Notes: generated by a model not told the origin, from the letters alone. A stretch of 64,000 bases of DNA from JBMNOZ01 sp050943335 (GCA_050943335.1 JBMNOZ010000005.1:1-64000), one strand, 5' to 3'. Shown: positions 1-9,788, counted from the first letter of the stretch. Numbers and translations are program-made.

Positions 1-90
1 GTTTCCATGAACACATATCGAGGGCTTAGGTTGAGTGGACAGATTTACTTTCATTTTATGAAACCCAGTATTTTCAAGGCTTTCCGAGCT

Positions 91-1416
91 TTACTTTCTA
101 GACATCAAGACAACTGTCTCCACATGGTTCGTCCACGGAAACATATCCACAGGTTGGACTTTTTGAATCCTATATGTTCCGGGATAGGTGCCGTCAGTAC
201 AATTCAGTGCTTTTAGGTCCCTGGCCAGGGTAGCCGGATTGCAGGATACATAAATTATTTTCTGCGATTTAATTTGCAGCAATCTTTGTACTGCTAAGGG
301 ATCCATCCCTGCTCTGGGAGGATCGGTAATTATTATATCGGGGTGGCCGGAAAGGGTTTTAAGCTTTTCTTCCACCTTGCCCTGAATGAAACTAGCGTTC
401 AATATATTATTTAACTTGGCATTTTCTATAGCGTCTTTAACGGCAAAAGGGTTCTCCTCTATCCCGATTAGCTTCCACGCTTTTTTAGCTAAGTAAAGAG
501 TAATGGTTCCTATTCCGCAGTACAGATCCCAAATTTCTTCTTTCCCCTGGATTTCGACGCAGCTAAAAATCAGGGCGTAAAGTTTTTTCATTTGTTCGGT
601 ATTCACTTGCAGAAAGGCCCGGGGAGATACTCGAAAAACGATATCTTCTATGTATTCATTCAAATATTGTGTTTCGTTGCTTTGAAACTCCTTATCGCCT
701 TTTGTGATAACTAAGGAGCAGTTGTCCGGTGAAAATAATTCTTCTTTCTTCAAGTCCTGAATTCTGTGTGTCAATTTTTTAAGACCTTTTGAATTGCAAG
801 CAAATAAAATCAGGCCTTCGCCCCTATGATTTTCACGGAAAGTAACGTAATTTATACATTCACCGCAACCCTTTAAAACTTCTTTAATTCTCCTGATTCT
901 TTCATTTGTTTTGACGCTGAGAAGAAGACAATCCTCAAATTGAACAAGATTATGAGTCTTGGACCGGTAATAGCCCAACCGACCTTCCCTGTCGATATGG
1001 AGAGTCGCTTTATTTCTATACCTCCAGGGATCTTCCATTCCGATAACCGGCTCAACTCTAATTTGGCGGAGGCCGCCGATTCTGGCTAAAGCGTCTTCTA
1101 CCCACTGTTTTTTCCACTTTAAGGTCTCCTCATATTTTAAATGTTGCAAATCGCAACCTCCACATTCGCGGTAAACCGTACATCGGGGCCTTTGCCTGGC
1201 GGGCGCTGTTTCTGTATAATCTATTACTTCGGCCCGCTGATAAGCCTTTTTACTTTCTACAACCCTAACTCTGCCTTTTTCTCCAGGGATCATCCCGGGG
1301 ACAAAAGTGACCTTGCCTTCGATAAAGCCTACACCCGTCCCGTCAGAAGCCAAACGGACAATTTCAATATCTCTTACTTCCGGATTATTCAGGTCTGAGC
1401 TGTTATTTTTGGTCAT
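91..1416 (-). CDS. rlmD: 23S rRNA (uracil-C5)-methyltransferase, RlmD/RlmCD family
   Basis: A SAM-dependent methyltransferase expected to methylate C5 of a uridine in 23S rRNA. The N-terminal part (about residues 12-70) looks like a TRAM RNA-binding domain. Cysteines at 79, 85 and 88 plus a later one (about 160) form the 4Fe-4S ligand set of the RumA family. The C-terminal half is the Rossmann methyltransferase, with DPPRAGMD and the catalytic-cysteine motif YVSCNPATLARDL. Length (441 aa) is normal. The ATG is preceded by AAAGGA. It lies downstream of a terminator that ends the ilvBN transcript, so it is probably transcribed separately. In Firmicutes one enzyme can modify both U747 and U1939; which site applies here cannot be read from sequence. 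Confidence 0.93.
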   Translation of the reverse strand: MTKNNSSDLNNPEVRDIEIVRLASDGTGVGFIEGKVTFVPGMIPGEKGRVRVVESKKAYQRAEVIDYTETAPARQRPRCTVYRECGGCDLQHLKYEETLKWKKQWVEDALARIGGLRQIRVEPVIGMEDPWRYRNKATLHIDREGRLGYYRSKTHNLVQFEDCLLLSVKTNERIRRIKEVLKGCGECINYVTFRENHRGEGLILFACNSKGLKKLTHRIQDLKKEELFSPDNCSLVITKGDKEFQSNETQYLNEYIEDIVFRVSPRAFLQVNTEQMKKLYALIFSCVEIQGKEEIWDLYCGIGTITLYLAKKAWKLIGIEENPFAVKDAIENAKLNNILNASFIQGKVEEKLKTLSGHPDIIITDPPRAGMDPLAVQRLLQIKSQKIIYVSCNPATLARDLKALNCTDGTYPGTYRIQKVQPVDMFPWTNHVETVVLMSRK

Positions 1417-1473
1417 AGAATAATATCCTTTCTGCCCTTAGGTTTGTACAATTGTGAGCCAGCGGCTCTATAG

Positions 1474-1499
1474 AAAACCGTCCTACGTTGGACGGTTTT
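1474..1499 (-). terminator. Hairpin terminator after the stand-alone ilvBN pair
   Basis: A perfect 10-bp inverted repeat (AAAACCGTCC / GGACGGTTTT) with a 6-nt loop sits between ilvN and rlmD. The A and T runs lie within the stem, so it can act on either strand. Its place after ilvN suggests it ends that transcript. A smaller hairpin (GAGCC-AGC-GGCTC) lies beside it at 1456-1468. Confidence 0.7.
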
Positions 1500-1607
1500 A
1501 TCTTTTCCCTAATGAAATCCTGGAGGTTTAGGCCTCAGGGCTTTTGGGAGCGGGATAACAAAGAATGATGGACAAAGTTACCTTCCCCTAGACTCATCAT
1601 CTTTAAC

Positions 1608-2105
1608 TCACAAATCCTTGGCCGCCTTAGCTCCTCTACAGATGGCTATTTTACCGGTGCGAACAATTTCCACAATACCGTAATCCGCTAGTAATTCACA
1701 CATGGCATCGATTTTCATGTCATCGCCAGTAAGTTCAATAATCATAGTTTCCCTATTGACATCGACAATATGGGCCCTAAAAATATCGACGATGTTAATA
1801 ATATCAGCCCTGTTTCCAGGGTCGGCTTTTACTTTAATGAGGGCTAGTTCCCGATGAATCCGCTCTTTACCTGTAAGATCAATAATTTTAATTACGTCGA
1901 TCAATTTGGAAAGCTGGTTTACTACCTGCTCCAGTTCGTAGCGGTCGTCGACATCCACAACTATTGTAATTCTTGTCATATCTGTTTCTTCCGTGTAACC
2001 GGCTGTGATACTTTCGATATTAAAAGCCCGACGACTTATTAAACCCGAAATATGGGTGAGAACCCCCGGTTTGTTTTCCACCAGCACTGCTAAAGTACGT
2101 TTCAT
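1608..2105 (-). CDS. ilvN: Acetolactate synthase small (regulatory) subunit, copy 1
   Basis: Regulatory subunit of acetohydroxyacid synthase, which binds valine and tunes the large subunit. The N-terminal ACT domain starts with TLAVLVENKPGVL, and a second ALS small-subunit C-terminal domain follows. The 165-aa length is standard. It begins 4 nt after ilvB, and its Shine-Dalgarno GGGAGG lies in the end of ilvB, so the two are co-translated. A second ilvN (28268-28747) clearly shares its domain plan but differs in sequence, so this is an old duplication or separate acquisition rather than a recent copy. Confidence 0.95.
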   Translation of the reverse strand: MKRTLAVLVENKPGVLTHISGLISRRAFNIESITAGYTEETDMTRITIVVDVDDRYELEQVVNQLSKLIDVIKIIDLTGKERIHRELALIKVKADPGNRADIINIVDIFRAHIVDVNRETMIIELTGDDMKIDAMCELLADYGIVEIVRTGKIAICRGAKAAKDL

Positions 2106-2109
2106 AAAC

Positions 2110-3801
2110 CTAGCCTCCCAAAATCATTTTATCCAAACCCATTCCGGAAGGAACCATCGGTACTACATCCTCTTCCTCTGGAATCCTTATTTCTACCAGA
2201 TAAGGTCCCTTTTCTTTTAAGACCCTTTCTAAAATTCCCCGGAGCCCGTCTTTGCTTTCTACTCGGCAAGCTGGAACCCCCATGGCTAAAGAGATCTTTA
2301 CAAAATCCGCTTTACTCTTGGTACAAGAATGAGAATAATGGCGCTCATAAAAAGTTCTTTGCCACTGGGCAACCATACCCAGGGACTGGTTGTTGAGAAT
2401 AATAATTTTAACTGGGAGATTAAGGTCCGCAATGGTCGCTAGTTCCTGGCAGTTCATCATAAAACCGCCGTCCCCGCAAATACAGATCACTTCCTTTTCC
2501 GGTTTCCCGACCTTAGCACCGATTGCGGCCGGAACACCGTAACCCATAGTTCCTAGACCGCCAGAAGACAATAGGGATCTGGGCTGCTTAAAGTCAAAAA
2601 ATTGAGCTGTCCACATTTGATGTTGACCGACGTCGGTGACAATAATAGCTTCGCCATCAGTTAAAGAGCTCAAAGTCTCGATAACTTCTTGGGGCATAAT
2701 CACATTTTTTTCTTTCTTATAGTTTAAAGGCTTTTCTTTTTTCCAAGCCTGCAATCTCTCTTGCCAAGGTCTTAATTTTTTTTCCCATTCCGCTTTCGGT
2801 TTTTTGACTACTTGTTCATACAATTTATTTAAAGACCACCGTAAATCAGCCACAACACCTAAATGAGTTTTTACATTTTTATTTACTTCGGCAGGGTCAA
2901 TATCAAAATGAATAATCTTAGCCTTAGGAGCAAACTCGGCCAGAGACCCCGTGACCCGGTCATCAAATCTTACTCCCATCCCCAACAGTAAATCCGTCTC
3001 CGTAGTCGCCATATTACCGGCAAAAGTCCCGTGCATTCCAATCATCCCGAAGTTTAAGGGGTCCTTGTCCGGGAAACATCCCTTCCCCATCAAGCTGGTA
3101 ACTACAGGAATGCCGGTATGGGCGACAATTTTTCTGACAATCCCGGCTGTATCGGAGAGGTTAATTCCCCCGCCGATAAAAAGCAAGGGTTTTTCGGCCT
3201 GCAAAATTTCTTCATAGGCATCTTTTATTTGTTGTTCATCTCCCGCTTGAACTGGTTTGTATCCGCGGAGATTGACCTTCTCTGGATAAGAAAACTCTAA
3301 AGGGGCATCGAAAATATCTTTTGCGATATCAATTAAAACCGGTCCTGGCCTGCCGGTACGAAGGATGTAGAAAGCTTCCTTCATAACTCTCGGCAATTCT
3401 GAAACATCCTTCACTAAATAATTATGCTTAGTGATAGGGGTTGTAATCCCTTTAATATCAGCTTCCTGGAAAGAATCCCTGCCGATTAAGGGGACAGTTA
3501 CTTGACCGGTTATGGCCAAAAGCGGAATTGAATCCATATAAGCAGTAGCAATCCCGGTAATTAGATTAGTTGCTCCTGGTCCGGAAGTAGCGATGCACAC
3601 CCCCACTTTGCCTGTAGCTCTAGCATAACCATCTGCCGCATGGACCGCACCCTGTTCGTGCCGGGGCCGGATATGGGGAAAGTTTGTATTGTATAAAGCA
3701 TCGTAGAGGGAAAGTACTGCCCCCCCAGGGTAACCAAATACTACTTCCACTCCTTCCAGTTGTAAACATTTAATCAATGCATAAGCTCCAGTTGTTTTCA
3801 T
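2110..3801 (-). CDS. ilvB: Acetolactate synthase large (catalytic) subunit, copy 1
   Basis: ThDP-dependent enzyme condensing two pyruvates, or pyruvate and 2-oxobutyrate, at the first common step of valine/isoleucine synthesis. Visible are the FGYPGGAVL start, the catalytic-Glu segment PRHEQGAVHAADGYARA and the ThDP motif beginning GDGGFMMN and closing about 28 residues later at NN. An upstream in-frame start (3831) exists, but I chose the ATG at 3801. AAGGAG lies 7 nt before it, and MKTTGAYALIKCL matches how family members begin (563 aa). It has its own promoter at 3832-3860. Acting with ilvN, it may form an isozyme regulated differently from the enzyme of the large ilv/leu operon. Confidence 0.95.
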   Translation of the reverse strand: MKTTGAYALIKCLQLEGVEVVFGYPGGAVLSLYDALYNTNFPHIRPRHEQGAVHAADGYARATGKVGVCIATSGPGATNLITGIATAYMDSIPLLAITGQVTVPLIGRDSFQEADIKGITTPITKHNYLVKDVSELPRVMKEAFYILRTGRPGPVLIDIAKDIFDAPLEFSYPEKVNLRGYKPVQAGDEQQIKDAYEEILQAEKPLLFIGGGINLSDTAGIVRKIVAHTGIPVVTSLMGKGCFPDKDPLNFGMIGMHGTFAGNMATTETDLLLGMGVRFDDRVTGSLAEFAPKAKIIHFDIDPAEVNKNVKTHLGVVADLRWSLNKLYEQVVKKPKAEWEKKLRPWQERLQAWKKEKPLNYKKEKNVIMPQEVIETLSSLTDGEAIIVTDVGQHQMWTAQFFDFKQPRSLLSSGGLGTMGYGVPAAIGAKVGKPEKEVICICGDGGFMMNCQELATIADLNLPVKIIILNNQSLGMVAQWQRTFYERHYSHSCTKSKADFVKISLAMGVPACRVESKDGLRGILERVLKEKGPYLVEIRIPEEEDVVPMVPSGMGLDKMILGG

Positions 3802-3831
3802 CTCATTACTCCTTAATTTGCCTTTGCACAT

Positions 3832-3860
3832 ATTATAGTTAAGGGACCTTTAAATAGCAA
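3832..3860 (-). promoter_or_regulatory. Promoter of ilvB-ilvN copy 1
   Basis: The minus strand shows -35 TTGCTA, a 17-nt spacer and a perfect -10 TATAAT, placing the transcription start about 25 nt before the ilvB ATG. The -35 box lies within the last codons of the upstream hydrolase gene. The spacer contains TTAAAGGTCCCTTAA, a near-perfect palindrome that could be an operator. hom has the same TTGCTA-17-TATAAT core. Confidence 0.65.
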
Positions 3861-4587
3861 AAACTTTCTCTGTCCCAGCCTGAAAGATTTCCCCGTTATA
3901 ATATTTAGCGGCTTCCACCGGCATTTGATTAATATCACCCACATGAGGAAAATGAGTCAATAAAAGAGCTTTGGCTCCTGATTCCGCCGCCAATTGGGCT
4001 GCTTCTTCCGTAGTCAGATGACCTTCAAACAATCCTTTTTCTCGTTCAAACAAGGAGGACTCACAAATCAACAAATCAGCATCCCGGCAAAATTGGACAA
4101 TTCCTCGATCCGTCTTTGGTCCCAAGTCTCCGGTATAGACTAAAGTTTTGCTTTGATACTCAATTCGAACCGCTAAATTACAAACCTCATGGTAAGTTTT
4201 AAAAAACGAAGCTTTCAAACCTTTGATCTCCACTTCCCTGTCAGGGGCAACAACATTCCCTACAGCATAGTCGCTTTTACTCAGTTCGGGGAACTGAGGG
4301 GCATTCTCAGGGATATGGATGGGAAGTGGCTCGACTCTTCTCCCAAAAGCTTTCGCATTTTTACAAGCATACAGTAAACAGCCGAGATCAGCGGAGTGAT
4401 CGTGATGAAAATGGGAGATGAACACTCCGTCTAACTCTTCCGGCTGAAGCCGGCAAAAAAGTTTAGATAAAACACCGCTTCCTAAATCTAAGAGAATATT
4501 ATGCTGAGCTGTTTGGAGCAAATAGCCGGAGGTAGCCTCCCCTCCTTTAGGATAAGCACCCCAAAAACCTAAAACTGTTATTTTCAT
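3850..4587 (-). CDS. MBL-fold metallohydrolase, YhfI-like
   Basis: Metallo-beta-lactamase-fold hydrolase related to Bacillus YhfI and the RNase Z/AtsA branch. The metal site HFHHDHSADL is near residue 60, with further ligands at H in TYHE, D in YTGDLG and H in LTHFPH. The N-terminus ITVLGFWGAYPKGGEATSGY is characteristic of the YhfI group. The substrate is unknown; related proteins include phosphodiesterases and tRNA-processing nucleases. The ATG has AAAGGAG upstream. The gene starts only 28 nt after the secF terminator, so it needs either readthrough or a promoter overlapping that hairpin; I see no convincing promoter. Confidence 0.8.
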   Translation of the reverse strand: MKITVLGFWGAYPKGGEATSGYLLQTAQHNILLDLGSGVLSKLFCRLQPEELDGVFISHFHHDHSADLGCLLYACKNAKAFGRRVEPLPIHIPENAPQFPELSKSDYAVGNVVAPDREVEIKGLKASFFKTYHEVCNLAVRIEYQSKTLVYTGDLGPKTDRGIVQFCRDADLLICESSLFEREKGLFEGHLTTEEAAQLAAESGAKALLLTHFPHVGDINQMPVEAAKYYNGEIFQAGTEKVFAI

Positions 4588-4614
4588 TTGTTTTCTCCTT
4601 TCAAAAAACTCTTT

Positions 4615-4645
4615 AAAAAAATAGATCCCGGTGTCCCGGGATCTA
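4615..4645 (-). terminator. Intrinsic terminator after secF
   Basis: A perfect 10-bp stem (TAGATCCCGG / CCGGGATCTA) with a 4-nt loop is followed on the minus strand by seven T residues. This is a textbook rho-independent terminator 21 nt after the secF stop. Confidence 0.92.
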
Positions 4646-4665
4646 CATGGAGTTAAATCTCTTTT

Positions 4666-5646
4666 TTAGGCCTGAGCCGGGCTTTTTCTTTTATTGTCTC
4701 CCCCAAATCTTTTCTTAATCTCTACCATTAACTGGCTGGCAATGAAAATAGAAGAGTAAGCACCGCTGATAACGCCGATCAGCATGGCTAAAGCGAACAC
4801 TTTGGTGGATTCTCCACCCAGGATAAAAATAGCCAGAAGGGCGATTACCACAGTGGCAGTTGTTTTAATAGACCTGCCCATGGTCTGCCAAACGGATTTA
4901 TCCACCATATCTTCGTAACTATCTTTCTTTTTCAAGCGTCTGCTGTTTTCCCGAATCCGGTCAAAAACAACAACCGAATCGTTGATCGAGTATCCGAAAA
5001 CTGTCAAAACCGCCGCGATAAAGGCAGCGTCGATCTGCCATTGGAATATGGAAAAGAATCCCAGGATAATCAAAATATCATGAAATAAAGCAACAAGCCC
5101 GGATAAAGCAAAAGCAAAACGAAAGCGGAAGGACATGTAAGCTAAGATTAGAATTGAAGCTACGACAATGGCTTTTAAAGCTCCTTTCCGTAATTCGGCG
5201 CCGATGGAAGGACCGACCTTGTCTTCCTCGACATTTTGCAGATTAAATTTACCCGCTCCTTGCAAAGCTTTCATTAGAGAATCTCTTTTCTCTTCTTCCA
5301 GAGCAACGGTGCGAATAATTGCTTGTTTGTTGCCATCTGTTAACTGAACAGAACCGGTTAGCCCTACGGAATCCAGGGCCTCGGTCACTTTTTCTTGAGT
5401 TACGGCCTGTTCAAACTTGATATTAAAGAGTGAACCACCGGTGTAATCAATACCCAAATTCAACCCTTGAACAAAAAGGGAAATAACACCAGGAACAATA
5501 AATATTAAAGAGATTATAAACCAGATATACCTTCTTTTGACAATATTGAAATAAAAACGGTACTGCTCCTTTACCTGCTCGTAGGTAGCTTCTCCAACTG
5601 CCGGGCCAGAGTATTTGTTTTTTAAATCCTTATTTTTGCTATTCAT
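4666..5646 (-). CDS. secF: Protein translocase subunit SecF
   Basis: Membrane partner of SecD that uses the proton gradient to help SecYEG complete protein export. It has a first membrane helix near residue 40, an extracytoplasmic loop beginning around the LNLGIDYTGGSLFNIKF motif, and five more helices containing YSINDSVVVFDRIREN. The N-terminal cytoplasmic extension is charged (KNKDLKNKY). The 326-aa length is slightly above average. The gene abuts secD, with AAGGAGG 8 nt before its ATG, so the two are translationally linked. A strong terminator follows. Confidence 0.96.
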   Translation of the reverse strand: MNSKNKDLKNKYSGPAVGEATYEQVKEQYRFYFNIVKRRYIWFIISLIFIVPGVISLFVQGLNLGIDYTGGSLFNIKFEQAVTQEKVTEALDSVGLTGSVQLTDGNKQAIIRTVALEEEKRDSLMKALQGAGKFNLQNVEEDKVGPSIGAELRKGALKAIVVASILILAYMSFRFRFAFALSGLVALFHDILIILGFFSIFQWQIDAAFIAAVLTVFGYSINDSVVVFDRIRENSRRLKKKDSYEDMVDKSVWQTMGRSIKTTATVVIALLAIFILGGESTKVFALAMLIGVISGAYSSIFIASQLMVEIKKRFGGDNKRKSPAQA

Positions 5647-6888
5647 CTATCTCGCCTCCTTAACGCCAAATAATGCCTTACTCATCCGCGGATTAATACC
5701 CACAATCCAGCGTAATATCGAACGAGTAAACGTAATGGCGGTAAAAAGGCTGGCTGCAATTCCTATAATCAAGATTAAAGCAAAACCCTTGATCGAAGAA
5801 GAACCTAATAAGAATAGAGCAATGGCCGCCAAGAAAGTGGTCAGGTTGGAGTCGAAAACAGTAATAAATGCCCTGCTGAACCCAGCGTCAACTGCGGCTC
5901 GAAGAGATTTGCCAAGTTTGATCTCTTCCTTAATTCTCTCGTAAACAATAATGTTTAAATCCACTGCCATCCCGAGGGAGAGCACAAAACCGGCAATCCC
6001 CGGCAAGGTAAGCACAGTGCCGATGCCATACAATACCCAAAGCACAATGATCGCAAAGACAACCAGTGAGAAATTAGCCACTAGTCCGGGCAAGCGATAA
6101 AAGAGGAGCATGAAGATAAAGATAAAGATTACCGCATAGAGACAGGCCTTAAGGCTTTTGTTTAAGGAGTCCACCCCTAAAAGCGCTCCGACCTGTTTTT
6201 TGGCTTCAATGCTCAAGCTTACCGGTAAAGCCCCGGATCTTAACAAAACAGCATAATCAGCGGCTTCTTCAAGGGAAGAGTAACCTGTGATCTGACCCTC
6301 ACCGTTCATAATTGGGGAATTAACCTCAGGATTTTGAATCATGTTTTCGTCGAGATAAATCCCAATATTTTGATATAAGTAATCTGTTGTTATTTGGGCA
6401 AATTGCTTCGCCCCTTCACTGGTAAAAGTAATATGCACAACGTATTCCGGGGTGCCGCGGGAATTATCCACTCCGGCTTTAGCATCCTTCAGGAGGGAAC
6501 CGTCGAGGAGGATATCCCCCTGAGCATTCCTAAAGGTTAATTTAGCTGTTGTTTTTAGAAGGCTGACGGCCTTATCCGGATCCTCTATCCCCGCCAACTC
6601 TACAATAACTCTCTTTCTATCATAATCGACCTGAATATGCGGTTCGGAAACGCCTAATTCATTGACCCTCTGGTCAATAATGGCCTTTACCTTATCCATA
6701 TCATCTCTGGTTACAGGCGCCCCGTCTTTACCCGGCTCAGCCTGTAAGACAATATGTACCCCTCCCCGCAAGTCAAGACCGAGTGGAATTCCCTTTTCCG
6801 GATCGGTCAGAGGCGAAACTGATAGATAAGCTATAACAACCACTAGTATTACTGCGATTACCAGTTTAGTTATGTTTGCACGTTTCAT
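5647..6888 (-). CDS. secD: Protein translocase subunit SecD
   Basis: SecD half of the SecDF export motor. There is one N-terminal membrane helix, the signature LGLDLRGGVHIVLQ (about residues 38-51), a large P1-type periplasmic domain with VNELGVSEPHIQVDYD, and five C-terminal helices including LSLGMAVDLNIIVYERIKEE. At 413 aa it is the compact form typical of Gram-positive bacteria. A near-consensus promoter lies directly upstream (6925-6954), so secD-secF can be made independently of yajC. The Shine-Dalgarno sequence is AGGAGG. Confidence 0.96.
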   Translation of the reverse strand: MKRANITKLVIAVILVVVIAYLSVSPLTDPEKGIPLGLDLRGGVHIVLQAEPGKDGAPVTRDDMDKVKAIIDQRVNELGVSEPHIQVDYDRKRVIVELAGIEDPDKAVSLLKTTAKLTFRNAQGDILLDGSLLKDAKAGVDNSRGTPEYVVHITFTSEGAKQFAQITTDYLYQNIGIYLDENMIQNPEVNSPIMNGEGQITGYSSLEEAADYAVLLRSGALPVSLSIEAKKQVGALLGVDSLNKSLKACLYAVIFIFIFMLLFYRLPGLVANFSLVVFAIIVLWVLYGIGTVLTLPGIAGFVLSLGMAVDLNIIVYERIKEEIKLGKSLRAAVDAGFSRAFITVFDSNLTTFLAAIALFLLGSSSIKGFALILIIGIAASLFTAITFTRSILRWIVGINPRMSKALFGVKEAR

Positions 6889-6924
6889 TCTTCTTCCTCC
6901 TAGGACGAGTCCGTTTCAAAAACA

Positions 6925-6954
6925 ATTATATCCCTACCCTTTAAAAGGTGTCAA
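6925..6954 (-). promoter_or_regulatory. Strong promoter of secD-secF
   Basis: The minus strand carries perfect -35 TTGACA and perfect -10 TATAAT separated by 18 nt. The spacer holds a 5-1-5 inverted repeat, CCTTT-T-AAAGG, at 6938-6948. This is among the best promoter matches in the window and implies secDF expression separate from yajC. Confidence 0.75.
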
Positions 6955-7041
6955 TGAACAAACCACGTTCAAAAGAACCGACTACAAAATGATTAAAAGA
7001 AAGGACGCCCCAAAATAGATTTGAGACGTACCGGATTCTTT

Positions 7042-7467
7042 TTATTCCTCATCGTTTTCTTCGTCGTTTTCCATATCAGAATCTTCAACTTCGTATTCTT
7101 CCTCATCATAATCTTCTTCAATTTCGTATTCTTCTTCATCATGTTCTTCTTCAACTTCATATTCTTCTTCATCATGTTTTTCTTCAACAGGTTCAGATTG
7201 TTTATAGTCCCTATTGGTTATTGCTTGAATAGCGTTTTTAACAAATTCTATTTCTACGTCGCGAGAAACTCGAACTATAACTGTATCGTCTTTTACCTTG
7301 GTTATTACTCCGTGGATCCCTCCGATAGTAATGATTTTATCCTTGAGACGAAGACTTGCTAGCATCAATTTACGCTCTTTTTGTTGTTTGGCATTTGGTC
7401 TAATCATCAAGAAATAAATTATTGCCAAGAATAAAATAATCGGCAATAGAAAAGACGTAAAATCCAT
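7042..7467 (-). CDS. yajC: Preprotein translocase accessory subunit YajC with a long acidic repeat tail
   Basis: Small single-pass membrane protein that associates with SecDF-SecYEG. Residues 5-22 form the membrane helix, followed by the family motif FLMIRPNAKQQKER and the conserved GDxI-like KDKIITIGGIHGVI region. The core ends near residue 90. After that comes a tail of about 50 residues that is almost entirely Asp and Glu and contains three copies of an 11-residue unit (HDEEEYEVEEE and variants). Most YajC proteins are 85-110 aa, so the tail is extra. Yajc lies between tgt and secD as usual. GGAGG precedes the ATG. Confidence 0.93.
   Translation of the reverse strand: MDFTSFLLPIILFLAIIYFLMIRPNAKQQKERKLMLASLRLKDKIITIGGIHGVITKVKDDTVIVRVSRDVEIEFVKNAIQAITNRDYKQSEPVEEKHDEEEYEVEEEHDEEEYEIEEDYDEEEYEVEDSDMENDEENDEE
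7081..7176 (-). repeat. Three tandem 33-bp units in the yajC tail
   Basis: The DNA for YajC residues 98-129 is made of three imperfect 33-bp units, each coding for (H/Y)DEEEYE(V/I)E(E/D) plus one or two acidic residues. On the plus strand this reads as a TTC-rich tract. Such a repeat can change copy number without shifting the frame. Confidence 0.85.
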
Positions 7468-7491
7468 TAAGTAAACCTCCTTATTTTTAGG

Positions 7492-7526
7492 ATCAATTTC
7501 CCCTCCCTAGAATGGAAGAAATTGAT
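7492..7526 (-). repeat. 9-bp inverted repeat in the yajC leader
   Basis: ATCAATTTC and GAAATTGAT form a perfect 9-bp stem around a 17-nt loop in the untranslated leader of yajC, between its probable -10 box and Shine-Dalgarno site. It has no T tract, so it is more likely an RNA stability or translation element, or a protein-binding site, than a terminator. Confidence 0.5.
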
Positions 7527-7543
7527 TTATTTTGTCCTGCCTG

Positions 7544-7572
7544 ATTATATCATTTTAATCCTATTAATTCAG
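7544..7572 (-). promoter_or_regulatory. Probable extended -10 promoter of yajC
   Basis: The minus strand has TGA followed by TATAAT, an extended -10. A weak -35 (CTGAAT) lies 17 nt upstream. It sits in the tgt-yajC gap and would give a leader of about 70 nt. Confidence 0.5.
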
Positions 7573-7585
7573 CATAATTCTTAAA

Positions 7586-8725
<1,140 letters not shown>

Positions 8726-9766
8726 CTAATCGATGAACATAGCATCCCCAAAACTAAAAAATCGGTATTGTTCCTTAACCGCGATCTCATAAGCCTGACG
8801 AATTAAATCTAACCCCGCAAAGGCGCTGACCAGCATAAGTAAAGTGGAACGAGGAAAATGAAAGTTCGTTATCAGAGCATCAACAATTTGGAAAGAATAG
8901 CCGGGATAAATAAAAATATCCGTCCATCCTTCCCGGGCTTCGAGCTCCTTCTTATTTGCCTGCCGGCAATCAGCAGCAACAGTTTCCAAGGTTCTGACAA
9001 CTGTAGTACCGACAGCGATGACTCTTCGTCCCTCTTTTTTCGCCAGATTAATTCTTTCGGCGACCTCGGACTCCAATTGAAAGTATTCGGAATGCATCTG
9101 GTGTTCCGCAATATTCTCAGTTTTTACCGGCCGGAAAGTCCCCAAACCGACGTGAAGTAAAATATCGAGGATTTCAATCCCTTTTTTTTGCAATTTCTGG
9201 AGCAGTTCCGCAGTAAAATGCAGTCCGGCTGTCGGGGCTGCGGCTGAACCGCTTTCCCGGGCAAAAACCGTTTGATATCTTTCCTGGTCAGAGAGTTCGC
9301 GAGTTATGTAAGGGGGAAGGGGCATCTTCCCCAATTTTTCTAAGATCTCTTCAAAAGATCCAGGAAAAGTGAATTTTAAAAGCCGGTTACCGTTTCCCAA
9401 AATTTCTAATAGTTTTCCTTTCAGCAACCCCTGGCCAAAGACTACCTCTTGTTCAACCTTAAGCCTCTTTCCCGGTTTTACGAGCGTTTCCCAAATATCC
9501 TCAGTCACTCTTTTTAGTAAAAGAATTTCAATTTTAGCCCCGGTTCCTTTTTTTTCTCCTAACAGTCTAGCCGGCAATACCTTCGTTCGATTTAATACCA
9601 AGACATCCCCCGGTTGCAAAAGGGATTCTATTTCTTGAAAATTATAATGAAAAATCTTGCCGGTTTTTCTATTTACATGCATAAGCCTCGAGGTATCCCG
9701 GGGTTCGACAGGAGTTTGGGCTATTAACTCTTCCGGTAAGTAAAAGTCAAATTGACTAAGTCTCAT
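8726..9766 (-). CDS. queA: S-adenosylmethionine:tRNA ribosyltransferase-isomerase
   Basis: Transfers and rearranges the ribosyl group of SAM onto preQ1 in tRNA, giving epoxyqueuosine: the step after Tgt. Recognisable by [17 protein letters not shown] at the N-terminus, the conserved [31 protein letters not shown] near the middle, and [16 protein letters not shown] near the end. The 346-aa length is normal. It lies directly upstream of tgt in the conserved ruvB-spoIID-queA-tgt order. Queuosine precursor genes (queC, queD, queE) are not in this window. Confidence 0.96.
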   Translation of the reverse strand: MRLSQFDFYLPEELIAQTPVEPRDTSRLMHVNRKTGKIFHYNFQEIESLLQPGDVLVLNRTKVLPARLLGEKKGTGAKIEILLLKRVTEDIWETLVKPGKRLKVEQEVVFGQGLLKGKLLEILGNGNRLLKFTFPGSFEEILEKLGKMPLPPYITRELSDQERYQTVFARESGSAAAPTAGLHFTAELLQKLQKKGIEILDILLHVGLGTFRPVKTENIAEHQMHSEYFQLESEVAERINLAKKEGRRVIAVGTTVVRTLETVAADCRQANKKELEAREGWTDIFIYPGYSFQIVDALITNFHFPRSTLLMLVSAFAGLDLIRQAYEIAVKEQYRFFSFGDAMFID

Positions 9767-9788
9767 TCTCTCTCTCCTGTTTTAGGTT

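Noticed and set aside
1..54. A minus-strand frame starting ATG at 54 and open to the left edge (18 codons)
   Set aside because: No Shine-Dalgarno sequence and too short to judge; it could be the start of a gene beyond the window, but nothing supports it.
6966..6986. GTTC-AAAA-GAAC near secD as a LexA-like site
   Set aside because: Half-sites are in the opposite order (GTTC-N4-GAAC) and the gene is not a repair gene.
7021..7362. Plus-strand hydrophobic reading frame rich in Phe and Ile opposite yajC
   Set aside because: It is the antisense shadow of the acidic repeats; the minus-strand frame matches YajC with a good ribosome site.
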